The notes: generated by a model from the letters alone, not told the origin. A DNA stretch of 64,000 nucleotides from GCA-003244245 sp052390115 (GCA_052390115.1 JBQTHE010000035.1:51897-115896); one strand, 5' to 3'; shown: positions 9,093-18,112, numbered from the stretch's first letter. Made by a program: numbers and translations.

Positions 9093-9127
9093 CAAGCAGG
9101 GCCGCCGCCACAACTCGAGGACTCTCA

Positions 9128-9967
9128 ATGCCGTTCGTAACCACCAGAGACGGTACGAACCTCTTCTACAACGACTGGGGCACAGGCCGGCCGGTTGTCC
9201 TGCTGGGTACTGCCATGATGAATTCGCGCATGTGGGAGTTCCAGGCGCCCTACCTCGTGAAACACGGCCTGCGCTGTATCACCTACGACCGGCGTGGTTG
9301 CGGACGCTCGGACTGGCCCTGGGAAGGCTACGGTTATGACACCCTCGCGGACGATCTTGTGGACTTGATTGAGCATCTCGATCTCCGCAGGGCTAATCTC
9401 GTCGGGTATGCGGTCGGCGGCGGCGAGGCCGCCCGATATCTGGCACGACACGGTACCGAACGCGTGGCTAAGCTCGCCCTCGTCAGCTCGACCACACCAT
9501 TCATGATGAGAACGGAGAACAGTCCAGACGGCGTGGAAGTAGCCGCCTTTGACGAGATGGTCAGCGCCATGATTAAAGACCGGGCACGGTGGATGGCCAG
9601 CCTCGTCGCACCGTTCTTCGGTGGTTCTGACACGGATCCGGCCGACCTCCCCCTCTCACCCGAACTCGCACGGTGGATGGTGGAGATAGCCCTAGATAGT
9701 TCACCGAGAGCCGCGCTCGAGATCTATCGAACGCTCTTCACTGCCGACCAGCGTGACGAGCTGAGCAAGATCACCTTGCCAACTCTGATCATCCACGGTG
9801 AAGCCGACGTGGGTGCACCCATCGAACTCTGCGGGCGCAGGTCCGCAGCGTTGATCCCGAACAGCAGGTTCGTCAGCTACGAGAACGCCGCACACGGGTT
9901 GTTCGCTACTCATGCGGATCGACTCAACAGAGACCTGCTCTCCTTCCTGGGGGATGACCTCCCCTGA
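9128..9967 (+). CDS. Alpha/beta hydrolase-fold protein lacking the nucleophilic Ser
   Basis: A 279-residue protein of the haloperoxidase/esterase-like alpha/beta hydrolase type. The nucleophile elbow, normally G-x-S-x-G, reads G-Y-A-V-G with Ala at residue 95 (codon gcg near 9410), while the acid (Asp227 in HGEADVG) and His256 (ENAAHG) are kept. The oxyanion region after strand 3 (LLGTAMMNSRMW) is also present. Without Ser it should not hydrolyse esters by the normal mechanism; related folds are known to serve as non-hydrolytic lyases, cyclases or binding proteins. It is 36 nt downstream of the exporter, in the same direction, so it probably belongs to the PKS/P450 pathway. Confidence 0.9.
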   Translation: MPFVTTRDGTNLFYNDWGTGRPVVLLGTAMMNSRMWEFQAPYLVKHGLRCITYDRRGCGRSDWPWEGYGYDTLADDLVDLIEHLDLRRANLVGYAVGGGEAARYLARHGTERVAKLALVSSTTPFMMRTENSPDGVEVAAFDEMVSAMIKDRARWMASLVAPFFGGSDTDPADLPLSPELARWMVEIALDSSPRAALEIYRTLFTADQRDELSKITLPTLIIHGEADVGAPIELCGRRSAALIPNSRFVSYENAAHGLFATHADRLNRDLLSFLGDDLP

Positions 9968-10239
9968 CACAGGCGTGGGAAGAACCACACGGTGTCCGGA
10001 AATTCGGTGTCGCCATGGGCCATCGCCTTCCCGAGTATCCAGGCGATGGTGGCCCCCATCGCGCCGAGCACCACCGCGAAACCGAGTACCACGGCGCCGA
10101 TCAGATCAGCGGGTGCATTTATGATGATCAGGAGCGGCACCGCTGCCAACAACAGGGCAGGCATCGCAGCCGAGCCCAGCGCATCGAGTACCAGGACCAC
10201 GCGAAGTACCCTGCTTCGGTGTGCCTGCCGTGTCGCCAT
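9910..10239 (-). CDS. Small membrane protein of unknown function
   Basis: A 109-residue protein with a basic N-terminus (RQAHRSRVLR), then two or three hydrophobic segments at roughly residues 12-38 and 43-70, and a polar C-terminus. No family recognised. Its last 58 nt overlap the 3' end of the convergent alpha/beta hydrolase. The hydrophobic pattern and an isolated position argue for a real gene, but the overlapping tail is suspicious and the true stop could reflect extension into the neighbour. Confidence 0.55.
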   Translation of the reverse strand: MATRQAHRSRVLRVVLVLDALGSAAMPALLLAAVPLLIIINAPADLIGAVVLGFAVVLGAMGATIAWILGKAMAHGDTEFPDTVWFFPRLCQGRSSPRKESRSLLSRSA

Positions 10240-10365
10240 CGGGCACCTACTTTCTCGCTGCCATGAGCACGGTGCTCAGGAGGTAGGATACCCACGCCAA
10301 CGAGCTGCGCCGATTACCTCCGAGGTCACTCTCTGCTCGCTGAAGTGGTCACCGAAACGCTGGGG

Positions 10366-11460
10366 TCAGGCGGCAGCCACGGTGCCCTCGCGCACCGGTT
10401 TGCTCACGTCGTGCAGGAACGACGCTACCTCACGGTAGGAGGCGAGCAAGCCGACCTCGTAGTAAGGAATACCGTTCTGCTCGCAGTACGCCCGTACAAT
10501 CTTCTGGCACTTGCTAAAATTCATCTGCGGCATCGTCGGAAACAGGTGGTGCTCGATCTGGTAGTTCAGGCCGCCGTAGATGAAGTCGACCAGCAGCGAC
10601 GGCTTGATGTTGCGCGAGGTCAGCACCTGCCGCTCGAACCATTCCAGCGATTCCTCGCCAGTGCGCACCGGCATACCCTTGTGGTTGGGTGCGAACAGCA
10701 TGCCAAAGTACACACCGAGCACCGCCTGCTGCACCAGCACGAACACGATGGCCTTCACCGGCGAAAGTACGGTGAACACGCAACCGAGCAAAATGGCAAC
10801 GTGGGCAAACAGTAGCAAGGCTTCGATCCACGGGTAGCGTACGATGCGTTGGTGCAGCGCCTTGATCGCGGTGAGGTGCATTTTCATGCCTTCCAGCACA
10901 AGCAGCACGAAGAACAGCACGCTCTGGTAGCGCACCACGAACTTCTGCGTGCGGCGGCGGGACGGATACTGGGAGATGTCGAAGATCGCTGTGCGTCGGC
11001 CGATGTCTGAGTCGTTCTCCAGATGGTTGGGGAAGCTGTGGTGGCGGTTGTGGTGGTTGATCCACCAGCCATAGCTCACTCCGTTCACCAGGTTGGCGTG
11101 GAACCAGCCAACCAACGTGGCCGCGGTTTTGTTGCGGAACATGGCCTTGTGTCCGGCGTCGTGCCACAGGAACGCGCTCTGCCCCCCGCAGAAGCCCATC
11201 CACACGGCGACCGCGAGCTGCCACCAGGAGTCGCCGATCAAGAAGAACGCTACTAGTCCGGCGACCAGCAGCAGAGTGTTGAATGCGATCTTGAGGACGT
11301 AGCGCCCCAGGCGCGGGTCGAGTAACCCGGCGTCCTTGACCAGCTTGGACAGCTCGCGAAAATTTCGGCCGGTCTCGGCTACGTGCGATCGGTTGAAGTC
11401 GAGTTCTGGTGCATTGGCGACTGACACCGAACTGGCGTCGGTGGATCCACGAACTTGCAT
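10366..11460 (-). CDS. Membrane fatty acid desaturase
   Basis: A 364-residue integral membrane diiron desaturase. Three histidine boxes are visible: HDAGH, then HHNRHH, and QIEHH near the C-terminus, the pattern of acyl-lipid/acyl-CoA front-end-like desaturases. Several hydrophobic segments lie around them. The ATG at 11460 follows AAAGGAG. It is the last gene of the leftward azoxy-type operon, 22 nt after the carboxylase, so it likely inserts a double bond in the fatty chain made by the KS/FabH module; several known aliphatic azoxy compounds carry an alkenyl chain. Regiochemistry cannot be told from sequence. Confidence 0.93.
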   Translation of the reverse strand: MQVRGSTDASSVSVANAPELDFNRSHVAETGRNFRELSKLVKDAGLLDPRLGRYVLKIAFNTLLLVAGLVAFFLIGDSWWQLAVAVWMGFCGGQSAFLWHDAGHKAMFRNKTAATLVGWFHANLVNGVSYGWWINHHNRHHSFPNHLENDSDIGRRTAIFDISQYPSRRRTQKFVVRYQSVLFFVLLVLEGMKMHLTAIKALHQRIVRYPWIEALLLFAHVAILLGCVFTVLSPVKAIVFVLVQQAVLGVYFGMLFAPNHKGMPVRTGEESLEWFERQVLTSRNIKPSLLVDFIYGGLNYQIEHHLFPTMPQMNFSKCQKIVRAYCEQNGIPYYEVGLLASYREVASFLHDVSKPVREGTVAAA

Positions 11461-11482
11461 TCTGAAGCTCCTTTCGAGCAGG

Positions 11483-12946
11483 TCACTGCGGCAGGTTGTC
11501 GTGCCGGTAGTGCGGCTGATTGGCACCGGACAGCGCGCGTAGCGTCGCGGCAACCACCGCTGGGGTCTGCTGCGGCTGGATGATCTCGTCCACGGACATC
11601 CGTTCCGCAGCGAGATGCACGGCCGTGGCCTCCGCCCGGTAACGCGAGACCAGGGCGTCCCGGGCGTCCGGATCGGCGGCAAGCTCCCGCCGGAAGATCA
11701 CGTCGACAGCGCCCTCGGCGCCCATCACCGTCAGTTCCGCGCCCGGCCAGGCGAATACCGCGTCCGCGCCGAGCGACTTGGAGTTCATGACGATGTACGC
11801 GCCGCCGAACGCCTTGCGCAGCACCACCGTCACCCGCGGCACTGTCGCTTCGGCGTAGGCGTACAACAGCTTGGCACCCTTGCGGATCACCCCGCCGTTC
11901 TCCTGGCTGGTGCCGGGCAGGAAACCGGGCGTGTCCACCAGGGTCACCAACGGCAGGCCGAAAGCGTCACACATGCGCACGAACCGGGCCGCCTTCTCCG
12001 CGGACCTGATGTCCAGCGTGCCGGCCAGCTCCTGGGGCTGGTTGGCCACCACACCGACCGGCGCGCCCTCGACTCTGGCGAAGCCGATCACGATGTTGGG
12101 GGCGAACCGCGGCTGCAGCTCGAGGAAGCTGCCGGCGTCCACCACACCGCGAATCACGCCCCGCACGTCGTAGGACTTGCGGTGGTCGGCGGGCACCTCG
12201 GGTACCGGTTCCGGCTCGCACGGCAGCGTCATGGGCGGCCGGTCCCAGCAGGACGCCGGCAGGTAGGACAGCACCTGGCGGGCCAGTGCGATGGCCTTGC
12301 ACTCGTTCTCAGCCTCCAGGTGAACCACCCCGGAGTGCCTTGTGTGCACGTCGATCCCGCCGAGTTCCTCGCCGGTGACGTCTTCGAAGGTGACCGCCTT
12401 GACCACCCTGGGACCGGTGAGGAACATCTGCGCCCTCGGTCGCTGCATGATCACCACGTCGGTGAGGGCCGGCGAGTACACGGCGCCGCCCGCGCACGGG
12501 CCGAGGATCACCGAGATCTGCGGAATCCGGCCGGACTGCAGCACGTTGGCCCGGAAGATGCCGCCGTAGCCGTCCAGCGCGCCGACACCCTCCTGGATGC
12601 GGGCACCGCCGGAGTCCAGCAATCCCACCACAGGCATCCGGGAACGGGCCGCGCACCCCATGATCCGGATGATCTTGGCGGCATGCACCTCGCCGAGCGA
12701 GCCGCCGAGCACGGAGGAGTCCTGGGCGAACAGCGCCAGAGGGCAGCCGCCAACTCGTGCCAGTCCGGTGAGCACACCGTCGCCGGCCGGACGGCGGTGC
12801 TGCATGTCGAACGCTGTGCTGCGGTGCCGGGCCTGGCTGCCCAGCTCGGCGAAGGAGTCGGGATCAGCCAACTGGGCCAGTCGCTGCCGCGCGGACAGCT
12901 GCACCGGCGGGTGGGCGGCCACGGCGTCCGGCGCGACGGCGGTCAT
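11483..12946 (-). CDS. Acyl-CoA carboxylase beta (carboxyltransferase) subunit
   Basis: A 487-residue carboxyltransferase of the AccD/PccB type with the two crotonase-fold halves: the acyl-CoA side includes LLDSGGARIQEGV and GPCAGGAVYSPAL, and the carboxybiotin side LVDTPGFLPGTSQE and KAFGGAYIVMNSK. It would make malonyl-CoA (or another alkylmalonyl-CoA) together with a biotin-bearing alpha subunit encoded elsewhere. Its ATG overlaps the KS stop (ATGA), so the genes are translationally coupled. In this operon it probably feeds extender units to the lipid module. Confidence 0.93.
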   Translation of the reverse strand: MTAVAPDAVAAHPPVQLSARQRLAQLADPDSFAELGSQARHRSTAFDMQHRRPAGDGVLTGLARVGGCPLALFAQDSSVLGGSLGEVHAAKIIRIMGCAARSRMPVVGLLDSGGARIQEGVGALDGYGGIFRANVLQSGRIPQISVILGPCAGGAVYSPALTDVVIMQRPRAQMFLTGPRVVKAVTFEDVTGEELGGIDVHTRHSGVVHLEAENECKAIALARQVLSYLPASCWDRPPMTLPCEPEPVPEVPADHRKSYDVRGVIRGVVDAGSFLELQPRFAPNIVIGFARVEGAPVGVVANQPQELAGTLDIRSAEKAARFVRMCDAFGLPLVTLVDTPGFLPGTSQENGGVIRKGAKLLYAYAEATVPRVTVVLRKAFGGAYIVMNSKSLGADAVFAWPGAELTVMGAEGAVDVIFRRELAADPDARDALVSRYRAEATAVHLAAERMSVDEIIQPQQTPAVVAATLRALSGANQPHYRHDNLPQ

Positions 12947-14160
12947 GGTGCGGTCACCACCAACACCGCGTTCTGCCCACCGAAGCCGAACGAGTTGCTC
13001 ACCGCGACCTCGATGCGTCGGCGGACCGGATGATCCGCCACCTGGATGCTGATGCGGGGGTCCAGGTGATTCAGGTTGGCAGTTGGTGGAACCAGCTGGC
13101 ATTCGAGCGCGAGCACCGAGAACGCCGCCTCCGCGGCGCCCGCCGCGCCGAACATGTGGCCGGTCACTCCCTTGGTCGAGGTGACCACGGGTCGGTCGCC
13201 GAGCACCCGGTCGATCACTTGAGCCTCGATGATGTCGTTGAGCGGGGTCGACGTGCCGTGCGCATTCACGTGATCGACCTGGTCGGGTCCGATCCGAGCG
13301 TCGGCCAGCGCCGTTCGCAGTGCCTGTTCGCACCCCCGACCGGCCGGATCCGGCGCGGTGACGTGGTGTGCATCGGCGCTTGCGCCGAAGCCGGCCACCA
13401 TCCCGCGCACCCGGGCACCCCTGGCCCGCGCGTCTGCTGGTCGTTCCAGCACTAGCACCGCACCACCCTCGCCGGCCACAAAGCCGTCCCGCGCCTCGTC
13501 GAACGGCCGGGACGCCGACGACGGATCACCGACCCGGCCCGACAGCGCGCCCATCTGGGCGAATCCGGCCATCACCAGCGGGGTGATCATCGCCTCGCTG
13601 CCGCCGGCGAGCACGACGTCACACCGGTCCAGCGTGAGCAGGTCACGCGCCAACCCGATGGCGGTGGCGCCCGAGGCGCACGCGGTGGCCACCACCAGGC
13701 TCGGGCCGGTGAGGCCGAGGTCGATGGACACCTGGCCGGCCGACATATTCGGCAGCTGCATGGGCAGCAGCAACGGCGACACCCTGGTCGGCGCCTCATC
13801 GAGCAGCACGCGGTGCTGCTGCTCCACCGTGCCGGGGCCGCCGTCGGCGCACCCCAGCACCACTGCGATCCGGGCGCTGTCCCAGGCCACCGGGTCGAGA
13901 CCGGCGTCGGCCACCGCCTCTCGCGCGGCCACCACGGCGAACTGTACGAACCGGTCCATCCTTCTGGCCACCCGGCCACCGAGCAGCTCGGTTGGCTCGA
14001 CCGAGACCCGGGAACTGAAGTTCACCGGCAGGCCGGCCAGCGTCGGGTCGGGTCGCGCGGTCGGTATGCCGGTGCTGACGCCGGCCCAGGACGCCGCGAC
14101 GTCGGCTCCGGCCGGCGTGTACATGCCGAGGCCGGTGACCGCGACAGGACACCCCGCCAT
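12943..14160 (-). CDS. Beta-ketoacyl-ACP synthase, FabF/KS-II type
   Basis: A 405-residue condensing enzyme. Catalytic triad visible: Cys161 (ATACASG), His301 (NAHGTSTPLND) and His335 (KGVTGHMFG), with Lys330. It extends an acyl chain using malonyl-ACP. With the discrete ACP immediately upstream (stop and start share a base) and FabH before that, it forms a small dedicated type II fatty acid/polyketide set. There is no chain-length-factor partner and no ketoreductase in the operon, so reductions would have to come from primary fatty acid synthesis. Confidence 0.95.
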   Translation of the reverse strand: MAGCPVAVTGLGMYTPAGADVAASWAGVSTGIPTARPDPTLAGLPVNFSSRVSVEPTELLGGRVARRMDRFVQFAVVAAREAVADAGLDPVAWDSARIAVVLGCADGGPGTVEQQHRVLLDEAPTRVSPLLLPMQLPNMSAGQVSIDLGLTGPSLVVATACASGATAIGLARDLLTLDRCDVVLAGGSEAMITPLVMAGFAQMGALSGRVGDPSSASRPFDEARDGFVAGEGGAVLVLERPADARARGARVRGMVAGFGASADAHHVTAPDPAGRGCEQALRTALADARIGPDQVDHVNAHGTSTPLNDIIEAQVIDRVLGDRPVVTSTKGVTGHMFGAAGAAEAAFSVLALECQLVPPTANLNHLDPRISIQVADHPVRRRIEVAVSNSFGFGGQNAVLVVTAP

Positions 14161-14390
14161 CAGACCGTCGCACTCCGGCTTGTGACCAGGTCCACGACCG
14201 ACTCCAGCCGACCGGCTTGCGCTAGGTCGTCGTCGGTCACCCGGACGCCGATCTCCTTCTCGATGACCAGGGCGAGCTCGACCAGGTCCAGCGAGTCGAG
14301 GCCGAGGTCCCTCAGCGTGGCCTCCGGCTCGATGTCCTCGGTCGGCACCTGGAACTTGCGCTCCATGATTTGCTTGAGGTGCTCGTACAT
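14160..14390 (-). CDS. Acyl carrier protein (type II)
   Basis: A 76-residue acidic ACP with the classic LGLDSLDLVEL motif; Ser33 is the phosphopantetheine site. The ATG at 14390 is preceded by TAGGAG at good spacing. The start overlaps the FabH stop and its own stop overlaps the KS start, so it is coupled on both sides. Its size and motif resemble FAS/aromatic PKS-type discrete ACPs rather than modular ones. Confidence 0.95.
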   Translation of the reverse strand: MYEHLKQIMERKFQVPTEDIEPEATLRDLGLDSLDLVELALVIEKEIGVRVTDDDLAQAGRLESVVDLVTSRSATV

Positions 14391-15514
14391 CAATTTCTCC
14401 TAGGTGGTGGCGACGGGGAATCGGTCGGCTCCGCCTCGTCGCATGAGCTGGCCAGCTGGTCGCCGGTCGCGGCGAACGCAGTGATGTCGGGCCAGCGCAG
14501 GGTGGCCGCGCCCCAGGTGAGGCCACCGCCGAAGCCGGCGACCAGAACTCGGTGACCGGCTCGCAGCTCGCCGGCCACCGCGGCCTGGGCCAGCAGCAGT
14601 GGGATGGACGCCGCGGCGGTGTTGCCGACCCGGTCGATGTTGCTGACCTGCCGGTCCCTGGTGATACCCAGCCCTGACGCGACCGAGGCGCAGATCCGAA
14701 TGTTGGCCTGGTGCGGGACGAACCTGTCGACGTCTTCGACACGCCAGCCGGCTCGGCGCAGCGCGCGCAGCGAACAGTCGGTGATCCGCTCGACCGCATT
14801 CCGGTAGACTTCGCCGCCGCGCATCTGGAAGTAGCGGTCGGCCTCGGCCATCTGCTCGCCGGAGGAACGCTGCCGCGCTCCCCCGGACGGGATGCAGATC
14901 AGCTCGCTACCGCCACCGTCGCTGCCCAGCACGCACGGCCCGACCACGCCCGGCTCGCCGGCCGTGCCGGCCCGCAGCACCACCGCTCCGGCGCCGTCGG
15001 CGAAGATCACCGCGGTGTTCCGGTCGTTCGGGTTGATGATCGTGGAAAACGCCTCGGCACCAATCAGCAGCACCCGGTCGGCGGTGCCGCTGGCGATCAC
15101 ACCGACCGCGCTGGCCAGCCCGTAGAGGAATCCGCTGCACACCGCGGACACGTCCCAGGCCGCCACCCCGGTCAGCCCGAGCCGGGCGGCCACCGCGGGC
15201 GCGGTCGCCGGGCACAGGCAGTCGGGCGTGGTGGTGGCCAGCACCACCGCGTCCACGTCGACTCCACCGGCGGACTTAAGCGCCAGCGCGCCGGCCTCTG
15301 TGGCCAGGTCGCCGGTGGCCATGCCCCGGTCGACCACGTGCCGGGCCCGGATGCCGGTCCGGCTGGTGATCCACTCGTCCGAGGTGTTCAGGTGGGTGGC
15401 CAGGTCGTCGTTGGTCACCACCCGAGGTGGGAGCCAGGCGCCCGCACCGCAGATCACCGCGTGCCGGTCCGCGGCGGGACCCCGACGGGCGGTTGACGTT
15501 GCCACGGTGGTCAT
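14390..15514 (-). CDS. Beta-ketoacyl-ACP synthase III (FabH-like)
   Basis: A 374-residue KAS III with Cys126 (SAVCSGFLYG), His268 (FVPHQANIRI) and Asn298 (GNTAAASIP), the full triad. It would start the fatty chain by condensing an acyl-CoA with malonyl-ACP. It carries about 30 extra polar, Pro/Ser-rich residues after the normal C-terminus. Its ATG overlaps the stop of the diiron oxidase gene (ATGA). Confidence 0.95.
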   Translation of the reverse strand: MTTVATSTARRGPAADRHAVICGAGAWLPPRVVTNDDLATHLNTSDEWITSRTGIRARHVVDRGMATGDLATEAGALALKSAGGVDVDAVVLATTTPDCLCPATAPAVAARLGLTGVAAWDVSAVCSGFLYGLASAVGVIASGTADRVLLIGAEAFSTIINPNDRNTAVIFADGAGAVVLRAGTAGEPGVVGPCVLGSDGGGSELICIPSGGARQRSSGEQMAEADRYFQMRGGEVYRNAVERITDCSLRALRRAGWRVEDVDRFVPHQANIRICASVASGLGITRDRQVSNIDRVGNTAAASIPLLLAQAAVAGELRAGHRVLVAGFGGGLTWGAATLRWPDITAFAATGDQLASSCDEAEPTDSPSPPPRRN

Positions 15515-16491
15515 GGAGCGGACCGTGCACTCGAGAGCACGCCGTCCAGACCCATATAGGTCATCCGGACCTCGGCCATCTGGTCTGTCCACCGCTGAGC
15601 CATGTCGTAGCGCTCCTCGGGCGTGGTATCCAGCATCCGCTGGCCCGGCCAGATCTCGTAGTCGCCGATCAGTCCCGCATGCTGTGCCATGCCCTGCTGG
15701 AATAGTTCCTCGCGGGTCATCACGTACTTGCGGTCCGGCACCGCGTCCCACAGCCGCTCACCCTCGGCGAGTATCTCCAGCAGCCGGGGCCGGTACTCTG
15801 GGTGCGCGCTCAGGTGGTCTCGGATGATCGAGCTGCCGACGGTGAGGTGGCGGATCTCGTCGATGGCCGCGCCGCGAGCGATCTCGCTGGCCGCCGGGTC
15901 GAGACGATCCCATTTGCGTTCGCTGAGCTCGGCCGCCGGCGCGAGCACACCCTCGATCACGATGGTGAAGATGGCGACTCCGCCGACGAAGTCGCCCTCG
16001 TCGCGCATCACTCGCAGGGCGAACTCCTCCACTGGGTCGAGCACCTCCGCGGTGTAGTCCGCGGACATCTCGGCGATGGTGGGCAGCAGCTTGTTCGCCG
16101 GCACACCTATGTCGACCAGATGGTTGCGGAACACCATGGCGTGCCGGGCCTCGTCGACCAGCTGCGTGGTGTAGAACTCGATCTCCGGAATACCCGGCGC
16201 TGAAGCGACGTAGTGGGCCAGAATGCGGGTCGCCTTCTCCTCGGCTACCGAGCGGTATCCAAGCTCAAGCAACAGAGCTTCGCGCAGCGGGCCCGGTTCG
16301 CGCATGTGGTCTGGGGTGATCACGCCGACCGCATACCCTTTCGCCGCCCTGCCGCGCAGGGTGCCCTGGGCGACCGAGCTGAGCCAGTACGCAAGATCGC
16401 ACTGCTTCGCGGTCAGGACGAGGTTCATCGCGCCGTCCAGCAGCCCGGGAGCGGTGTCCCAGCCTGCCTCGCGCGGGATGGCGTCGGTCAT
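15511..16491 (-). CDS. Ferritin-like non-heme diiron oxidase, VlmB-like
   Basis: A 326-residue helical protein with a complete carboxylate-bridged diiron pattern: Glu84/85, then E114-x-x-H117 (DEARH), Glu180, and E212-x-x-H215 (DEIRH). This spacing is that of R2-type four-helix oxygenases. In valanimycin biosynthesis the diiron enzyme VlmB oxidises an N-N single bond to the azoxy group; the surrounding VlmJ/VlmK/VlmH/VlmR-like genes make the same role likely here. It could instead act on another amine or hydroxylamine. Both ends overlap neighbours by ATGA. Confidence 0.85.
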   Translation of the reverse strand: MTDAIPREAGWDTAPGLLDGAMNLVLTAKQCDLAYWLSSVAQGTLRGRAAKGYAVGVITPDHMREPGPLREALLLELGYRSVAEEKATRILAHYVASAPGIPEIEFYTTQLVDEARHAMVFRNHLVDIGVPANKLLPTIAEMSADYTAEVLDPVEEFALRVMRDEGDFVGGVAIFTIVIEGVLAPAAELSERKWDRLDPAASEIARGAAIDEIRHLTVGSSIIRDHLSAHPEYRPRLLEILAEGERLWDAVPDRKYVMTREELFQQGMAQHAGLIGDYEIWPGQRMLDTTPEERYDMAQRWTDQMAEVRMTYMGLDGVLSSARSAP

Positions 16492-17078
16492 CGCGTAAGC
16501 CTTCCTCTCGGTGTCAGCTGGATTCCGAGGTGCGGACCGAGGCAGCCGAGGTGGTTGGTCGGGCGGAAATCGTCGGAAAGGGCGCACAGCGACCCGCCGT
16601 GCAGGGTGCTGGCGAAACTGAGCAGTGGGGAACCGACGCCGGTTTCGCCCGACGCCACGACGGCGAGCAGGAGGCAGTGGTCGCCGGCCGGCAGCCAGCG
16701 GCTGAGCCGGCACGTCAGGTAGGACAGCGAGCCGTTGATCAACGGGGCATCGCTGGTCGAGTCGGTCCGGCAGCGGATGCCGTCGAACTGCGCGCTGCCG
16801 CGGGGCCGGTCGGGGTGGGCAAACCATCGGGCCAGGGCAGCCTGCTCGGTGTTCAGCACGTTCACCGAGAACCATTGCCGGTCGCGAACGCGCCGGAGAA
16901 ACGACGAGCTTCGGGCCAGGCTCACTCCGATGAGCAACGGTTCCCTGGACACCGCGGCCAGCGCGCTGACCGTCGTGCCGTGTGCGCCGCGCTCGTCGGC
17001 GAGGGTGAGCACCGAAACCCCGGAGGTGAACCGGCGGACCGCTCTATGGTGGTTTTTGGTCACTACCTCGGTGATCAT
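16488..17078 (-). CDS. Flavin reductase (FMN-binding split barrel), VlmR-like
   Basis: A 196-residue protein of the flavin reductase-like domain family: an N-terminal 'FTSGVSVLT' strand, 'GTTVSALAAVSREPLLIGVSL' region (read in parts) binding flavin, and 'FSVNVLN' motif. Such proteins supply reduced flavin by diffusion to two-component monooxygenases. The natural partner is the acyl-CoA dehydrogenase-fold N-hydroxylase in the same operon, as VlmR serves VlmH in valanimycin biosynthesis. Coupled to the diiron gene by an ATGA overlap. Confidence 0.9.
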   Translation of the reverse strand: MITEVVTKNHHRAVRRFTSGVSVLTLADERGAHGTTVSALAAVSREPLLIGVSLARSSSFLRRVRDRQWFSVNVLNTEQAALARWFAHPDRPRGSAQFDGIRCRTDSTSDAPLINGSLSYLTCRLSRWLPAGDHCLLLAVVASGETGVGSPLLSFASTLHGGSLCALSDDFRPTNHLGCLGPHLGIQLTPRGRLTR

Positions 17079-17092
17079 CAGTGGTCTCCGGT

Positions 17093-17605
17093 TCAGCCGG
17101 CCGCGGTCTGCCGGGCGGTACGGGAGGCCTCCGGTGTGTCCTGGGCGGTCGGCTCGACGTCGCTGCGGGATTCCAAGGCGGCACGCAGCTTCAGGTACGC
17201 CGGGTGCGGCTGGGGTTCGAAGGACAGGTTGAACGGCTTGAGGAAGTTGCCGAACAGTCCCCGGTCACCGAACAGGTGGATGGGGATGGCCAGTAGGGCC
17301 CACTCCCACCCGACGAACAGCACCCACAGCGCTATCACCGCGCTCTGGGTGATCAGGCTGTGCATGGTGTTGTAGAGCACGTAGTAGATCTTGGGGATCC
17401 GTTTGGTGCTGCTGCGGTGCCAGGCGATGGCGCCAGGGAGGTAACCGATGAGATCGATGTAGACGAACAGGACCACCGCCGGCAGCCAGCGGACCTGGTC
17501 GATGTGCACGACGAACAGGGCGACTGCGACGGCGAACAACACCAGGTACTCGGCGCGGTGCAGGCGGTAGGTCGTGCGACTCTCAAAGGGATTGGCCTGG
17601 TCCAT
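17093..17605 (-). CDS. Small membrane protein, candidate VlmO-like N-N bond forming enzyme
   Basis: A 170-residue integral membrane protein with about four hydrophobic segments (roughly residues 20-36, 42-58, 80-104, 106-120). Polar residues that could bind metal recur between them: WHR after segment 2, NTMHS, and IHLFGDRG near the end of segment 4. I do not recognise a named Pfam family from sequence alone. In valanimycin biosynthesis the membrane protein VlmO forms the N-N bond just before VlmB acts; the position of this gene between the flavin reductase and other vlm-like genes makes it the best candidate for that step here. That assignment is inference from context. Confidence 0.6.
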   Translation of the reverse strand: MDQANPFESRTTYRLHRAEYLVLFAVAVALFVVHIDQVRWLPAVVLFVYIDLIGYLPGAIAWHRSSTKRIPKIYYVLYNTMHSLITQSAVIALWVLFVGWEWALLAIPIHLFGDRGLFGNFLKPFNLSFEPQPHPAYLKLRAALESRSDVEPTAQDTPEASRTARQTAAG

Positions 17606-17611
17606 GATCAG

Positions 17612-18112
17612 TCACCTCTCAGCGGGCGCGCCGGCGACCGGGGCCGGCACGAGTTCCAGTTCGCCGTCCAGGTGCACGTCGTCGAACATGCCGACCACGA
17701 CCCAGGCGACGGTCTCCTTGATGACGCGTTCGGCGATCGGGTCGAGAATGCCCTCCAAACTCGGGATGCCGAAGTCGAAGTCGACCTCGAAGTGCAACTC
17801 GGTGTCCTCGCCGGAGTGGCGCAGTGTCCAATGTCCGGTGAACTCGTCGAAATCCCCGTTCTGCTGTTCGAACTTGATCACCAGATCGTCCCGCAGGAAC
17901 TGCTCCTGTTCGGTCCAACGCAGTAGTCCGCTGCGGAAGCGCAGCACCCAACTCGACCGGCCGGTCGGCGCGGGCCGTGTCTGGTGCACGACCGCGGACT
18001 GCACGTGCGGGGCCAGTTCCGGGTACCGTTCGAACTTGACCACCGAGTCATAGACCGTCTCCGGGGACACGCCCCTGATCAGCGCGTTCAGCTGGACATG
18101 CCGCATGGTCAT
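17612..18112 (-). CDS. SRPBCC/START-fold protein (COQ10/polyketide cyclase-like)
   Basis: A 166-residue protein with the single START-like fold: an N-terminal strand 'MRHVQLNALIRGVSPETVYD', 'FERYPELAPHVQSAVV' helix-grip region, and a long C-terminal helix 'PIAERVIKETVAWVVVGMF'. Such proteins bind hydrophobic ligands; relatives include aromatic polyketide cyclases and the COQ10 ubiquinone-binding proteins. It sits between the aminotransferase and the membrane protein, with an ATGA overlap upstream. A ligand-binding or cyclase role in the azoxy-type pathway is plausible; no catalytic residues can be assigned. Confidence 0.8.
   Translation of the reverse strand: MTMRHVQLNALIRGVSPETVYDSVVKFERYPELAPHVQSAVVHQTRPAPTGRSSWVLRFRSGLLRWTEQEQFLRDDLVIKFEQQNGDFDEFTGHWTLRHSGEDTELHFEVDFDFGIPSLEGILDPIAERVIKETVAWVVVGMFDDVHLDGELELVPAPVAGAPAER

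Noticed and set aside
11615..13033. Antisense frame of about 470 codons over the carboxylase gene
   Set aside because: Composition is Arg/His/Gln-rich shadow sequence; the carboxyltransferase motifs on the other strand are decisive.
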